A stretch of 64,000 nucleotides of DNA from Caldilineaceae bacterium (GCA_019637685.1 JAHBVF010000001.1:124001-188000); one strand, 5' to 3'; positions 1 to 9,314 are shown, counted from the first letter of the stretch. Made by a program: numbers and translations. Notes: generated by a model from the letters alone, not told the origin.

Positions 1-1
1 T

Positions 2-223
2 GGGATTCTGCTCAGCTTTATTCCGCTGGTCGGGTCGATTCTGGGCGCAATCGGCGGCGCGATTGCCGGTCTCTGGTATATGGAATACCGGGCCAAAGGC
101 GACCGGGCACTGGCCACCCAGGCCGTGCGCGGCTATATCGGCGGGGTGCTGGTTTCCATGGCTGTGGAGTTGGGGACTGCCCTGGCAATGATTGCGATTT
201 TTGCGTGGCAGGCGTTTGTTTGA
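2..223 (+). CDS. DUF456-like small membrane protein, C-terminal part only
   Basis: The gene begins left of the window; 73 codons in frame 2 are visible, ending at TGA 221-223. The visible part has a hydrophobic stretch rich in Gly, Ile and Leu, a short charged loop (MEYRAKGDR), a Gly-containing linker (GYIGG) and a second hydrophobic helix ending at the stop. This pattern of a glycine-rich helix, charged loop and C-terminal helix fits the DUF456 family of small integral membrane proteins, whose function is unknown. The stop codon overlaps by one base the start of the thiamine pyrophosphokinase gene (TGATG), so the two are probably co-transcribed. The family assignment is tentative because half the protein is missing. 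Confidence 0.6.
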   Translation, partial: GILLSFIPLVGSILGAIGGAIAGLWYMEYRAKGDRALATQAVRGYIGGVLVSMAVELGTALAMIAIFAWQAFV

Positions 224-864
224 TGCGCGCCGTTATCTTTGTGAATGGCGTTGTCAACGATTATCCAGCCCTGGCCCGACGTCTTCGCCCGGACGACTAT
301 CTCATCGCGGCGGACGGGGGCGCGCGTCACTGCGCGGCATTGGGGCTGCGGCCCGCGGTGCTGGTGGGAGATTTGGACAGTATCTCCCCGGCCCGGTTGG
401 CTGATTACGAGCAGACGGGTGTGGAGATCGAACGCCATCCGCCCCGCAAGGACGAGACGGACTTGGAATTGGCTGTGCGCCGGGCTATGGCCGACGGAGC
501 ATCGGAGATTCTTCTATTGGGCGCGCTGGGGGGGCGGTTGGATCAGACCCTGGCCAATCTGCTGCTCCCGGCCCGGCAGGCGTGGCCCGTGCCCATTTTG
601 CTGGCTGATGACAGGCAACTGGCCCGTGTGGTGCGCGGGGGCGAATCGGTGACGATTTACGGCGCGCCAGGGGATACTGTCAGCGCCATACCGCTCAGCG
701 CGGAGGCTACAGGCATCACATACACTGGACTGGAATATCCGTTGACCGACGCGACTCTGCCTCTGGGCAGCACCCAGGGAATCAGCAATCAGATGGCTGG
801 AGACTGTGCCACCATCCGGTTGGGCAGTGGAATACTGCTGGTTGTGCAGGAGGGCGGAGAGTAG
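223..864 (+). CDS. Thiamine pyrophosphokinase (TPK)
   Basis: The enzyme transfers a pyrophosphate group from ATP to thiamine, giving thiamine diphosphate in the cytoplasm. The 213-residue product has the usual family length and motifs in order: IFVNG near residue 5, the ADGGARH substrate loop (30-36), the GDLDS metal/ATP motif (49-53), KDETDLELA near 79 and GALGGRLDQTLAN near 105. The C-terminal half holds the thiamin-binding beta-sandwich, with STQGISN matching the family's conserved STKGLSNE-type motif. The start is ATG 223, which overlaps the preceding stop by one base (TGATG). An in-frame GTG at 205 would add six residues but lies inside the upstream gene. No TPP riboswitch was seen. Confidence 0.93.
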   Translation: MRAVIFVNGVVNDYPALARRLRPDDYLIAADGGARHCAALGLRPAVLVGDLDSISPARLADYEQTGVEIERHPPRKDETDLELAVRRAMADGASEILLLGALGGRLDQTLANLLLPARQAWPVPILLADDRQLARVVRGGESVTIYGAPGDTVSAIPLSAEATGITYTGLEYPLTDATLPLGSTQGISNQMAGDCATIRLGSGILLVVQEGGE

Positions 865-884
865 GGAGCGGTACGTTTCTGCGT

Positions 885-1367
885 TTACAGCACACGAAAG
901 TCCACAAAGGGGATGTGCTGTTCGGCCACTTGCCGGTAGTCCTCATCTGTGCCGTCCACCTGATAGCCGATGACTTTGGCCAGGGCACGGGCCAGAGATG
1001 GGTTGTGATGGGCGTAGTCTACCATCGCCGCGCCCGATTCTGCCGGAGAGAGGGGGTGGGCTTCGGCCTGCATCCGCCGATTGCCCACCTGAATTGTTAC
1101 CCGCGGGGTGGTGCAAACGTTGCGATACCAGTCGGATTTGGCTCCAAATCCCGACGCCACCCGGTAGGTGTTCGCTGCGGGATCAAATTTCGCCACCTCC
1201 ACAACGGCCTGGCGCGGTTGACCACTTTTGCGCCCGGTGTGGGTGAGCAGCATCAACCGTTTGCCCAACAATCTCCCCAGCCCCACCCGATAGAGCCAAA
1301 TGGGTGCCCGCCACAGCAGCCGTTGCAGCCCGCGAGGCGGTTGTCTGCCCGTGTCTGTTTTGTCCAC
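885..1367 (-). CDS. Deazaflavin-dependent nitroreductase/quinone-reductase-like protein (DUF385 family)
   Basis: The protein resembles the F420H2-dependent quinone/nitroreductase family (Ddn-like, PF04075), a split-barrel flavin/deazaflavin-binding fold. Visible family marks are the THTGRKSGQPRQ strand-loop, a SGFGAKSDWYRN segment that in the family lies near the cofactor, and a C-terminal QHIPFVDFRVL segment. At about 160 residues the length is usual. The start chosen is GTG 1367 because AGGGGG lies about six bases upstream; a GTG at 1397 is also in frame but has no comparable ribosome-binding site. Whether the cofactor is F420, FMN or haem cannot be told from sequence. The gene stands alone between the rightward TPK gene and the leftward helicase pair. 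Confidence 0.8.
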   Translation of the reverse strand: MDKTDTGRQPPRGLQRLLWRAPIWLYRVGLGRLLGKRLMLLTHTGRKSGQPRQAVVEVAKFDPAANTYRVASGFGAKSDWYRNVCTTPRVTIQVGNRRMQAEAHPLSPAESGAAMVDYAHHNPSLARALAKVIGYQVDGTDEDYRQVAEQHIPFVDFRVL

Positions 1368-1430
1368 GATTTCCCCCTTTTTCAGACAACTCAGCACAAA
1401 TCAATTCAAGCAAAAATCTGTGCTGCTTGA

Positions 1431-3320
1431 CTATTTCTCCGCATCAAAGCCCTGGCGGGCCAATTCCAGCCGCACTTCATCCAACCAGACCGGCGGCAGA
1501 GTGAAACCGTGCAGGGGACGTCTGTCCAGGGCGTAGAGCATATAGTATTCGACTTTACTGGCAGGAAAGTTGTATTCCGTTTGTACTCTACCCACCAACT
1601 GTTCGATCTGTTTGGGGACGAGGTCTGTTGGGTGTGGACGATGAATCCACCCATTGGCCGGACACTTTTCTTTCTCACACTCGCAGTGAACCGAAATCCC
1701 ATTGGGCTGAAGCTTAATCGTGCGGGTGGCGTAGGGACGGCTGGATGTACGCATAGCCCGAACGACAATCACCGGTTCGGTTGCCGAAATGAGAACCTGC
1801 ACGTGCTTCGCCGTCGTCTTTGGCTTCTGGGGCCTCTGTCCCGGACGAATCGGCTGGGACTTTTTGCTGATGGTTGTGGATTTGGCGGTGCGGCCACTCT
1901 TGGCTGCTGGCGCGACCGCTGGCCGGACAGAGTTCCCCGTCTTGGGCGTGGGGACTGTGCGAGTTGGCGGAGATGGTGTGACTGCTGGCGTGGTGGGCAC
2001 AACTTCCGTTTTGGTAGGCGTTAGCACTGCCAGTTGTCCATCCGCGGCGTGGCAAAGGCCCTGATGCTCCCGGCACGTGCCCCGTTTGCATTGAGGGCAC
2101 GTAATCAGGCTGGGGCGGCAGACCGGCTCACCGCAGACCACACACGTCTGCACCTGCTCCGCGCAGCGTTGGCAATACTCCCGCTTACAGTCGATGCACT
2201 GGGGGGACAGGCACTCCTCGTGGGCCAGATGGCCGCCGGTGCAGAGGTGCAGATTCTCCCCCGGCTGGCCGCAGACATCGCAGACCAGCGCCTCCAACTC
2301 GTGCAGGAGAGGGTCCCACACGACATAGCGGGTGACAGTCAGGCGGCGGTCGCCGATTTCCACGGGCAGCATCACTTTGGGCTGGACGATGCGCTGGACG
2401 TTGACCAGTTCGATTTCCAGCCGCAATTGGTAACGGGCATGGATGTCGCTCAATTTAGCCGTGCGCTCGCCCTGGACCGCGGCCAGTTTTTCCTGATTGC
2501 CTTTGATTCCTCGCCCGCTTTCGCTGCTTTCGGCCCGTTCCAGTCGCCGTCGCAGATCGGCTTCCAGCGCGTCGTAATACTCCTTAATGCGCGCCTGGTC
2601 CAGTTCCAAAAAGCGCTGGATGCGCTGCTGCATGGCTATCATACGCGGGGATAATTGTGACTCCAGCGCTTTCTGTGCCCGTTCCAGCAAGGCTTGGTAG
2701 GTTTGCGCCGCGTCGATAGCACCCGCGCCCAGCCAGCGGGGCGGCGCGACGCTCATATGGGGATAGCCAGGGGTAGTACCGGTAGAGAGCAGCCGCTGCA
2801 AATGTTGGGCATCGGTGATGGCATAACCGTTCTGGGCGTCCATCACAATCGAGACCAGAAATTCCTGCTTCTCATCGCTGACAAAAGTGACTTTGAAATT
2901 GAAGCGCAGGTAGTGGTGGAGGGCCTGCTGCTCCATCGCCCCCTTCTTCTGGCTGAGGCGGGCGTTGGCAATGCCGATATTCTTCTCGGCCTGCTCCAGC
3001 AGCCCCTTTTTGTCCAGGCGCAGGTGATTGATGAAGACCTGGCTGTTGGCTCCCGCCTTCAACAACTCATCGGCCAGCCGGTCCACCAACGGATGATTGA
3101 CCGAAAGGCGCAGACTGTCGTCCTCGTCGGGTCTGCTCTCTTCGGCGCCAAAGCGCAGGTTGAGATAGGATTCGATCTTCAGCCGTCCGGCCAAAAGCTC
3201 TGGCAGCAGGACTTCGTGAACGCCAAAGGCCGCGGGCGCGACAATACTCCCCTTCTCGGCCAGATAGCCCAACACAAAACGAGCCAGATCGAAATGTTCC
3301 TCCCGGTTTTGATCGCTCAT
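1431..3320 (-). CDS. Zinc-finger partner protein of the SNF2 ATPase, function unknown
   Basis: The 629-residue product matches no family I can name. The N-terminal ~200 residues look globular. A central region (about 220-300) is rich in Arg, Glu and Gln with heptad-like spacing and is probably coiled coil. A dense Cys/His cluster follows (about 345-430) with pairs such as CDVCGQPG, CIDCKREYC, CVVCGEPVC and CPQCKRGTC, suggesting several treble-clef or B-box/RING-like zinc sites. A Pro/Thr/Lys-rich linker (about 435-525) leads to a C-terminal domain with CECEKEKCP. The ATG overlaps the stop of the upstream SNF2 gene (ATGA), so the two are translationally coupled and the proteins very likely act together. 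DNA or RNA binding, or an adaptor role for the ATPase, is inference. Confidence 0.75.
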   Translation of the reverse strand: MSDQNREEHFDLARFVLGYLAEKGSIVAPAAFGVHEVLLPELLAGRLKIESYLNLRFGAEESRPDEDDSLRLSVNHPLVDRLADELLKAGANSQVFINHLRLDKKGLLEQAEKNIGIANARLSQKKGAMEQQALHHYLRFNFKVTFVSDEKQEFLVSIVMDAQNGYAITDAQHLQRLLSTGTTPGYPHMSVAPPRWLGAGAIDAAQTYQALLERAQKALESQLSPRMIAMQQRIQRFLELDQARIKEYYDALEADLRRRLERAESSESGRGIKGNQEKLAAVQGERTAKLSDIHARYQLRLEIELVNVQRIVQPKVMLPVEIGDRRLTVTRYVVWDPLLHELEALVCDVCGQPGENLHLCTGGHLAHEECLSPQCIDCKREYCQRCAEQVQTCVVCGEPVCRPSLITCPQCKRGTCREHQGLCHAADGQLAVLTPTKTEVVPTTPAVTPSPPTRTVPTPKTGNSVRPAVAPAAKSGRTAKSTTISKKSQPIRPGQRPQKPKTTAKHVQVLISATEPVIVVRAMRTSSRPYATRTIKLQPNGISVHCECEKEKCPANGWIHRPHPTDLVPKQIEQLVGRVQTEYNFPASKVEYYMLYALDRRPLHGFTLPPVWLDEVRLELARQGFDAEK

Positions 3321-5083
3321 TCCGCGTTGAAATCCTCCCCGAAGAGGGCCTCGTCGTATTCGGTCGCCTCCTGATAGCTGGCTCTAGCTTTGACCAGTGA
3401 ATCGCCCAGCTTCTCCATTTCGGCCTGCAATGCCTCGGCGCTGGGAGCCTGGCTCCAAATGTCTAGCACAATCTCCTCAAAATCCCGTTCGTCGCCCATT
3501 TGCCCCAAAATCATATCCACTTCGCCGATAACCAGCTCAAACATATTCAGCTTGCGATCCAGAATGTCCAGCACCATCTCTTCAATCGAACCAGCCGCGG
3601 CCAGATTGAAGATGTCCACGGGTCGGTCCTGGCCGATGCGGTGGATGCGCCCGATGCGCTGCTCGATGCGCATGGGATTCCAGGGCAGATCGTAGTTGAC
3701 CATCGCCCGACAGAATTGGAGATTGCGCCCTTCGCCTGCGGCCTCGGTGGAGAGCAGTACAGGCAGATCGGCCTGAAAATCCCGGATCACAGCGTCCTTT
3801 TGCTCGATGGTCAGCCCGCCGTGGTAGTTGACAAAGGGGATGCCCCACTCGGTCATCGCCGCCGCCAGCATCTCTTGGGTGGCCCGGAACTGGGTAAAGA
3901 TGAGCACTTTGTCGCCTGCGCCCCCTTTGGCCTGGGCTTCCAAAAGGGTGCGCAGCGCGTCGGCTTTGGCCGACCCCCGCACAGTCCCGGCCTGCTCGGC
4001 CAGGGCCAGCAGTTGGGAGCGATAGGCGCGCAAATCTTTGTTTCCGGCCAGGGAGCGCAGGGTGGATTCGGTGGCCGCGGCGCTGCTGCCCATCTCGCGC
4101 AGGAGGATGCGCAGGCCAAAGCGGTGGCCCGCGCTGACGTTTTCAGTGTCCTCCATCATCCGCCGCACCGTATCGCCGAGGGCATCGGCCAGGGCCTGTT
4201 CGTCCGGGTTCAGGCCCAGACGGATGGTGTGTGCCCGACGGGGCGGCAGTTGCAGGCTGATTTGGCCGCGTGTGTGGCGCACCATCACATCCCCCAGCAG
4301 TTCCCGCAACAGCCCCCGGTTTTTGGGCAGACGGGGGTCGCCGCGTACAACAAATTGGCTGCTGAATTCTTTGGGGCTTTTGAGTTGGCCGGGTTTGAGA
4401 ACGGTGATGAGGTTGTAGAGTTCGGTCAGCCGGTTCTGCACGGGCGTGGCGGTGAGGAGCAGAATGTACTTCTTCTGCAATTCATTGACCAGTTGCCAGG
4501 AGGCAGAGGAACGGTTCTTCAGGTGGTGGGCCTCGTCCACAATCACCAGATCGTATTGCAGGGCGGTGATGACTTTGCGATGTTCGGGTCGTCGGGCTGT
4601 GGCCAGAGAGGCGATGACTCTGGGATATTCCTCCCAAGCCCCGCTGCCCCGCGACCGAAAGTCCGGGTTACTGCTGGTGATAAAGTTGGTCAGATTGTAT
4701 TTGGAAATCAGCTCTTCTTGCCACTGTTCTACCAGACCGGGGGGTGTCAGGATCAGCACCCGATCCACCATCTGGCGCAGAAGATATTCCTTCAGCACCA
4801 GTCCAGCCTCAATCGTCTTGCCCAGTCCCACTTCGTCGGCCAGCAGCCCCCGCCCGCGAAACTGGCGCAGCACCACCCGGGCCGCCCGAATTTGGTAGTC
4901 GAAAGGGGTAAAGTTGACCGCGTCCACGGCCAGTAAATCGTCAAAACCGGCCACCAGTTGCAGCCGATGGGCCATCAACTGTAGCTGGTACAGGTTCAGC
5001 CCTGCCCACTGGCCCGCGCTGGCTGCGGAAAGAATCTGTTCCGCGCCGGGCAGCAGACGCACTTCGGGTTGGATGGTGGGCAT
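3317..5083 (-). CDS. SNF2/RapA-type superfamily 2 ATPase
   Basis: A 588-residue Snf2-family ATPase. The Walker A motif LLADEVGLGKT lies at about 80-90 and the DEAH box in VDEAHHLKN at 183-186. Motif III is LLLTATPVQN, and the C-terminal RecA lobe carries GEGRNLQFC, NYDLPWNP and QRIGRIHRIGQ (motif VI). These are the marks of RapA-like bacterial Snf2 translocases, which move on double-stranded DNA without strand separation. It is much shorter than RapA (about 970 residues) and lacks the long N-terminal Tudor-like region. Its stop overlaps the start of the zinc-finger protein gene, forming a two-gene unit; the SH3 lipoprotein ends only five bases upstream of its start. A role in transcription recycling, repair or defence cannot be separated from sequence alone. 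Confidence 0.92.
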   Translation of the reverse strand: MPTIQPEVRLLPGAEQILSAASAGQWAGLNLYQLQLMAHRLQLVAGFDDLLAVDAVNFTPFDYQIRAARVVLRQFRGRGLLADEVGLGKTIEAGLVLKEYLLRQMVDRVLILTPPGLVEQWQEELISKYNLTNFITSSNPDFRSRGSGAWEEYPRVIASLATARRPEHRKVITALQYDLVIVDEAHHLKNRSSASWQLVNELQKKYILLLTATPVQNRLTELYNLITVLKPGQLKSPKEFSSQFVVRGDPRLPKNRGLLRELLGDVMVRHTRGQISLQLPPRRAHTIRLGLNPDEQALADALGDTVRRMMEDTENVSAGHRFGLRILLREMGSSAAATESTLRSLAGNKDLRAYRSQLLALAEQAGTVRGSAKADALRTLLEAQAKGGAGDKVLIFTQFRATQEMLAAAMTEWGIPFVNYHGGLTIEQKDAVIRDFQADLPVLLSTEAAGEGRNLQFCRAMVNYDLPWNPMRIEQRIGRIHRIGQDRPVDIFNLAAAGSIEEMVLDILDRKLNMFELVIGEVDMILGQMGDERDFEEIVLDIWSQAPSAEALQAEMEKLGDSLVKARASYQEATEYDEALFGEDFNAE

Positions 5084-5088
5084 TTCAC

Positions 5089-6060
5089 TTACCCCTGATC
5101 AAACTGAATCCAGACCTCTCCCTGCCCGTCGGGCACACTAAAAGAGAAGTCCTGACTGTCTCGCTCGCCGTTGCCATCCAACACCCAACCCCGGTAGTTG
5201 CCCGCCACATTGTTGCCGGGCAATTGATCCAGCCGCACTTTGAATTCGTAGTTGTATCGACCAAATTGGTTCTGGTTGGCCTGCAACGCAATGCTGCGTA
5301 CCGAATCGGAAACGGGAACCCGCTGGCCGTCCTTTTCCAGGGCGATAAAGTAGCTACCCTGAGGTTGGCCGCCGTCCACACCGCTGTGCATAAAGAAAAG
5401 CTGCAACTTCAATTCGCCGCCGCCGTTGTTGCCAAAAGCCGGCCCGCCCGTCACCCGGAACTTGCAGCCGTCGCCGCCGATATTGGCGCAGGGGTTGGCA
5501 GCCGCGGGCGGTGGGGCTGGCACAGGCGTATTGGTGGGTACGACTGGCGCAGGCACAGCGGTGGGCGGTGGGGCGGGAATATCCGCGACCACAGCCACCA
5601 GTTGGGCATTTTCCAGCGTTGCCAGTTGGCTGAACATCCAGCCCACTTCGCCGTTGACACAGCAGAACTGAAACCAGTCTCCCGCGGGGTTCTTGCCTGT
5701 CACGTCAAACTGCATTCCCTGATTCACCGAACCGATGACCGCATAGTTTGTGCCCGGCCCACTGCGCACATTCGCGACCTGATTGGTGATGGTCATGCGC
5801 GCGGCCGGTGGGGGCGTATCCGTGGGAACGGGGGTTGGCTCGGCGGGTATGGGCGTGGGAGGAACCGGTGTATCTGTGGGGGGCGCGGGTGTATCCGTGG
5901 GGAGAAGCGGCGTTGGCGTCCACGTGGGGACCAGTTCCCCAACCGCGCTGGTGGGCGTGGCAGTAGGCTCCGCGCCGGGCAGAAGACTACAGCCGCCGAG
6001 GAAAAGTGCCCCGATCAACAGGAAAAGAAACGGCGATACCCTTAGCTTTGTACGATACAC
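5089..6060 (-). CDS. SH3-domain lipoprotein with Thr/Pro-rich linker
   Basis: A secreted, lipid-anchored protein of 323 residues. The N-terminus has a short basic segment, a hydrophobic core (FLFLLIGALFLGGC) and a lipobox whose Cys is about residue 24. It is followed by a long linker made of TPTP, TDTPAPP and similar repeats and then a bacterial SH3 domain (NVRSGPGTNYAVIG). A second Pro-rich linker leads to an unassigned C-terminal domain of about 140 residues, possibly an Ig-like or jelly-roll fold. Start chosen: GTG 6060, with GGAGG eight bases upstream; a further in-frame start at 6090 has no such site. The gene ends five bases before the SNF2 gene start, so they may share a transcript, though the functions look unrelated. 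Confidence 0.82.
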   Translation of the reverse strand: MYRTKLRVSPFLFLLIGALFLGGCSLLPGAEPTATPTSAVGELVPTWTPTPLLPTDTPAPPTDTPVPPTPIPAEPTPVPTDTPPPAARMTITNQVANVRSGPGTNYAVIGSVNQGMQFDVTGKNPAGDWFQFCCVNGEVGWMFSQLATLENAQLVAVVADIPAPPPTAVPAPVVPTNTPVPAPPPAAANPCANIGGDGCKFRVTGGPAFGNNGGGELKLQLFFMHSGVDGGQPQGSYFIALEKDGQRVPVSDSVRSIALQANQNQFGRYNYEFKVRLDQLPGNNVAGNYRGWVLDGNGERDSQDFSFSVPDGQGEVWIQFDQG

Positions 6061-6212
6061 TGCGTGTTCCTCCAAGTGGTTTAATAACACTCATTTGGTC
6101 CAGTGTACCCGTCTTTTGCCCTTTGCTGCAAACTATCCACTTTGCGACTTTGACAGTCGTCCCAGCGTCGCCTATAGTGAAGCGACAATCGATGACCGCC
6201 GACGAGGAACAA

Positions 6213-7805
6213 ATGACCCAATCCAAACTGATCACTGCCCAGGCCGCGGCCGCGTACATCCCCAACCGTGCGACGATTGCCGTCAATTCGTCCAGCGGGC
6301 TGAACTGCCCGGACGCGCTGTTGCAGGCCATTGGCGAGCGTTTTGCTGCCACCGGCGCGCCCCGCAATCTGACGACAATTCACCCCATCGCCGCGGGGGA
6401 TATGTATGGCGTGAAGGGCATCGATCACATCGCCCAGGCGGGGCTGCTGGCGCGGGTGATCGCCGGTTCCTATCCCAGCGGCCCGTCGTCAATGGAATCC
6501 CCCCGCATCTGGCAGATGATCGACAACGACGAAATCGAAGCCTACAATCTGCCCAGCGGGCTGATCTTCCACCAGTTGCGGGAAGCCGCGGCCAAACGGC
6601 CCGGTGTGCTGACACAGGTGGGGCTGGACACATTTGTCGATCCCCGACGCCAGGGCGGGCGGATGAACCGGCGCACGACAGAAGAAATTGTGCAGGTGGT
6701 GGATTTCGACGGCCAGGAATGGCTCTATCTGCGCGCCTTGCGCCCGGATGTGGCGCTGATCCGGGCTACATCCGCGGACGCGCGGGGCAATCTTTCCTTC
6801 GAGCACGAAGGCGCGTTTCTGGGCGCGTATGACGTGGCCCTGGCCGCCCACAACAGCGGCGGCATTGTCATTGCCCAGGTCAAACGGCTGGTGGCTGCGG
6901 ATAGCCTCCCGGCCCAATCTGTGCGCGTCCCCGGCATTCTGGTGGACCACATCGTTCTGGCCCCGGAGCAGCGCCAGACCACCCAGACCGACTACGATCC
7001 GGCCATCAGCGGCGAAGTGCGTGTCCCCGCCGAGGGTTTTGCAGGTGCGGAGTGGGGGGTGGAAAAGGTCATCGCGCGCCGGGCTGCGATGGAACTGCAC
7101 GACGGCGAGGCAGTCAATCTGGGCTTTGGCATCTCCGCGCTGGTCCCCCGCATCCTCCACGAAGAGGGGCTGGACGGCAGCGTGACGTGGGTGATCGAGC
7201 AGGGCGCGGTGGGCGGTATGCCTCTGCTGGGCTTTCAATTTGGATGCGCGGCCAATGCCCAGGCCATCATTCCCTCGCCGGATCAGTTCAGCTATTTTCA
7301 GGGCGGCGGCTTTGACCGTTCCTTCCTTTCGTTTATGGAGATCGACCGGGAGGGCAATGTGAACGTCTCCCGGCTGCGCTCTCGCCCCCACGTGACCGCG
7401 GGTGTGGGCGGTTTTATCGACATCACTGCCCACGCCAAACGGATTGTGCTGAGCGGCACATTTACCACCGCCGGTTCCCGCATCGACGTGTGCGAGGGCA
7501 AGCTCTGCATCGACAAAGAGGGCAAAGTCCACAAATTTGTCAACGAAGTGGAGCACGTCACCTTCAGCGGGCGGCGGGCGCGGCAGACCGGCCAGGAAGT
7601 CGTCGTCGTCACCGAGCGCTGCGTCCTGCGTCTGGAGACGGACGGCTGGTGCGTCATCGAAATCGCGCCCGGCGTGGACTTGCAGCGGGATGTCCTGGCC
7701 CAGTGCGATTTCCCGTTGGCCGTAGCGGATAATCTACGGGAGATGGATGCGCGGCTGTTTGTGCCGGAGTTGATGGGACTGTGTTTACAGGAGGTTATTG
7801 AGTGA
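6213..7805 (+). CDS. Acyl-CoA:acetate/3-ketoacid CoA-transferase, YdiF type
   Basis: A single-chain family I CoA-transferase (alpha and beta halves fused), which swaps CoA between acyl-CoA and a free carboxylate through a glutamyl-CoA thioester. The 530-residue length fits YdiF/propionate CoA-transferase (COG4670). The N-terminal half carries the glycine-rich CoA-binding region, and the catalytic glutamate is E329 in IEQGAVGG, aligning with the EXGXXGG signature. Start chosen: ATG 6213, with GAGG five bases upstream; ATG 6192 is also possible and would add seven residues. It is divergent from the SH3 lipoprotein. The stop overlaps the methyltransferase start by one base (TGATG), although that gene looks foreign. 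Likely roles are short-chain fatty acid use or ketoacid activation. Confidence 0.88.
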   Translation: MTQSKLITAQAAAAYIPNRATIAVNSSSGLNCPDALLQAIGERFAATGAPRNLTTIHPIAAGDMYGVKGIDHIAQAGLLARVIAGSYPSGPSSMESPRIWQMIDNDEIEAYNLPSGLIFHQLREAAAKRPGVLTQVGLDTFVDPRRQGGRMNRRTTEEIVQVVDFDGQEWLYLRALRPDVALIRATSADARGNLSFEHEGAFLGAYDVALAAHNSGGIVIAQVKRLVAADSLPAQSVRVPGILVDHIVLAPEQRQTTQTDYDPAISGEVRVPAEGFAGAEWGVEKVIARRAAMELHDGEAVNLGFGISALVPRILHEEGLDGSVTWVIEQGAVGGMPLLGFQFGCAANAQAIIPSPDQFSYFQGGGFDRSFLSFMEIDREGNVNVSRLRSRPHVTAGVGGFIDITAHAKRIVLSGTFTTAGSRIDVCEGKLCIDKEGKVHKFVNEVEHVTFSGRRARQTGQEVVVVTERCVLRLETDGWCVIEIAPGVDLQRDVLAQCDFPLAVADNLREMDARLFVPELMGLCLQEVIE

Positions 7806-9301
7806 TGGAGCAGTTATCGTTTCTACCGGACGTTCCACGTATCGGGGGAGAATCGCTTGAGCGTTCTTCATTTTCACATCAGGCGGTTGCCCCGGAAAAG
7901 GAGCGAATTGCTTTGGAAAAGCGATATGTGCTTCTCCTCGAAGAAACAGCGCGCTTCAATCGCAAGCTGGTTAGTTTTCAGGCCAGTAAAAATGAAATTC
8001 TGCACGGGTGGTTGAAGTACCGGGAAGGATTTTCCCCACAACTGGTCGATGCACTTTTGGACGAATTCGGAATAGGAACAGACGGGCACATTCTGGAACC
8101 GTTTGCAGGATCGTCAACGACTCTGCTGGTAGCAATGATGCGGGGAATCGATGCCACAGGTATCGAGTTGCTGCCCCACTGCCACTTGGCGTGGAACGCG
8201 AAATCGCAAATTGTCCAGTACTCGCTGGAAGAACTTAAACAGATTGCGCATCAGGCAGCTATTCTACAATTGCCATCGCCGCGCTCCCCGTTCCCGCATT
8301 TGGTTATTACAGAAGGAGCGTTTTCCGAAGGGACGGAGGATGAATTAATGGCTTTTACTGAATGGGTCGAGGAATCGTCCATCAGTGCTGAAGCGCGTAT
8401 TCTTTGCCGCTTGGTTCTGACCAGTATTTTGGAATCAGTCAGCTACACACGTAAAGACGGGCAATACCTGCGCTGGGATGGACGTTCATCAAAGTTGAAA
8501 AAACGAAATCACAGACGCAGCGCACTAGGGAAAAAGAATGTCAGCGGGATCGATAAAGGGATTCTGCCAAATGTGCGCGATGCATTTTGTGGAGCGTTGA
8601 AGGATGTTATTCGGGACATTGAGATTCTCCAAAAACAGACTTTTGCACCCAGTACACAGACTTTGCTTGAGGGAAGTACGCTCTATATTTTATCTACGCT
8701 GGCGGGGGAACAATTTTCAGGTGTCATTACTTCGCCCCCTTATGCAAATCGCTATGACTACACACGAACGTACGCGTTGGAATTGGCCTATATGGGCGTG
8801 AAGGATCGGATTTTTGATCTGCGCCAAAGCCTATTGTCCTGCACTGTAGAAAATCGGTCGAAAATAGAGGAATTGCGCAATCACTACAAATCGATAGACT
8901 GTAGTGAAAGATTTGATGCGATTATGCAGGTGATTCAATCAAATGCAGCTTTAGCAGAGGTGAATCAAGCACTCCTCATTCGTCAAACGCGTGGTGAGAT
9001 GAACAATCGTGGCGTACTGACAATGGTTCAGAACTATTTTACAGAATTGGCGTTTGTTTTTGCTGAAATACTGCGCGTGTGTCGTTCGGGCGCTCATATT
9101 GCCTTTGTTAACGATAATGTGCGTTATGGGGGAGAAATTATTCCGGTTGATCTATTGTGTACCAACTTGGCGGAGCAACTTGGATTTGAACCAGTGGCAG
9201 TCTATGTGTTGCCCCAACGCAAGGGGAATAGCAGCCAACAAATGGGGAAATTTGGACGGGCAGCCCTTCGTAAGAGTATTACCATCTGGCGTAAGCCATA
9301 A
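7805..9301 (+). CDS. Type II DNA methyltransferase, probably N4-cytosine specific
   Basis: A 498-residue DNA methyltransferase. The AdoMet-binding motif I is LEPFAGSSTT (97-106) followed by GIDATGIEL; the catalytic motif is TSPPY (309-313) in a TSPPYANRYDYTRTYALE context. A Ser before PPY is typical of N4-cytosine enzymes, whereas N6-adenine enzymes usually have Asp or Asn. Motif I precedes the catalytic motif. A basic patch (KLKKRNHRR, near 235) may contact DNA. The next gene, 13 bases downstream, encodes a PD-(D/E)XK nuclease, so the two form a restriction-modification system. Both are clearly AT-richer than the neighbours, a sign of transfer. Start chosen: ATG 7805, which overlaps the CoA-transferase stop (TGATG); GTG 7802 is an alternative. 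Confidence 0.88.
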   Translation: MEQLSFLPDVPRIGGESLERSSFSHQAVAPEKERIALEKRYVLLLEETARFNRKLVSFQASKNEILHGWLKYREGFSPQLVDALLDEFGIGTDGHILEPFAGSSTTLLVAMMRGIDATGIELLPHCHLAWNAKSQIVQYSLEELKQIAHQAAILQLPSPRSPFPHLVITEGAFSEGTEDELMAFTEWVEESSISAEARILCRLVLTSILESVSYTRKDGQYLRWDGRSSKLKKRNHRRSALGKKNVSGIDKGILPNVRDAFCGALKDVIRDIEILQKQTFAPSTQTLLEGSTLYILSTLAGEQFSGVITSPPYANRYDYTRTYALELAYMGVKDRIFDLRQSLLSCTVENRSKIEELRNHYKSIDCSERFDAIMQVIQSNAALAEVNQALLIRQTRGEMNNRGVLTMVQNYFTELAFVFAEILRVCRSGAHIAFVNDNVRYGGEIIPVDLLCTNLAEQLGFEPVAVYVLPQRKGNSSQQMGKFGRAALRKSITIWRKP

Positions 9302-9314
9302 AGAGACTTAATTT

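Noticed and set aside
3500-4936. Long open frame (478 codons) on the plus strand opposite the SNF2 gene
   Set aside because: Its translation has no recognisable motif and is rich in His, Gln and Gly, as expected of an antisense shadow of a GC-rich gene; the minus strand has all Snf2 motifs.
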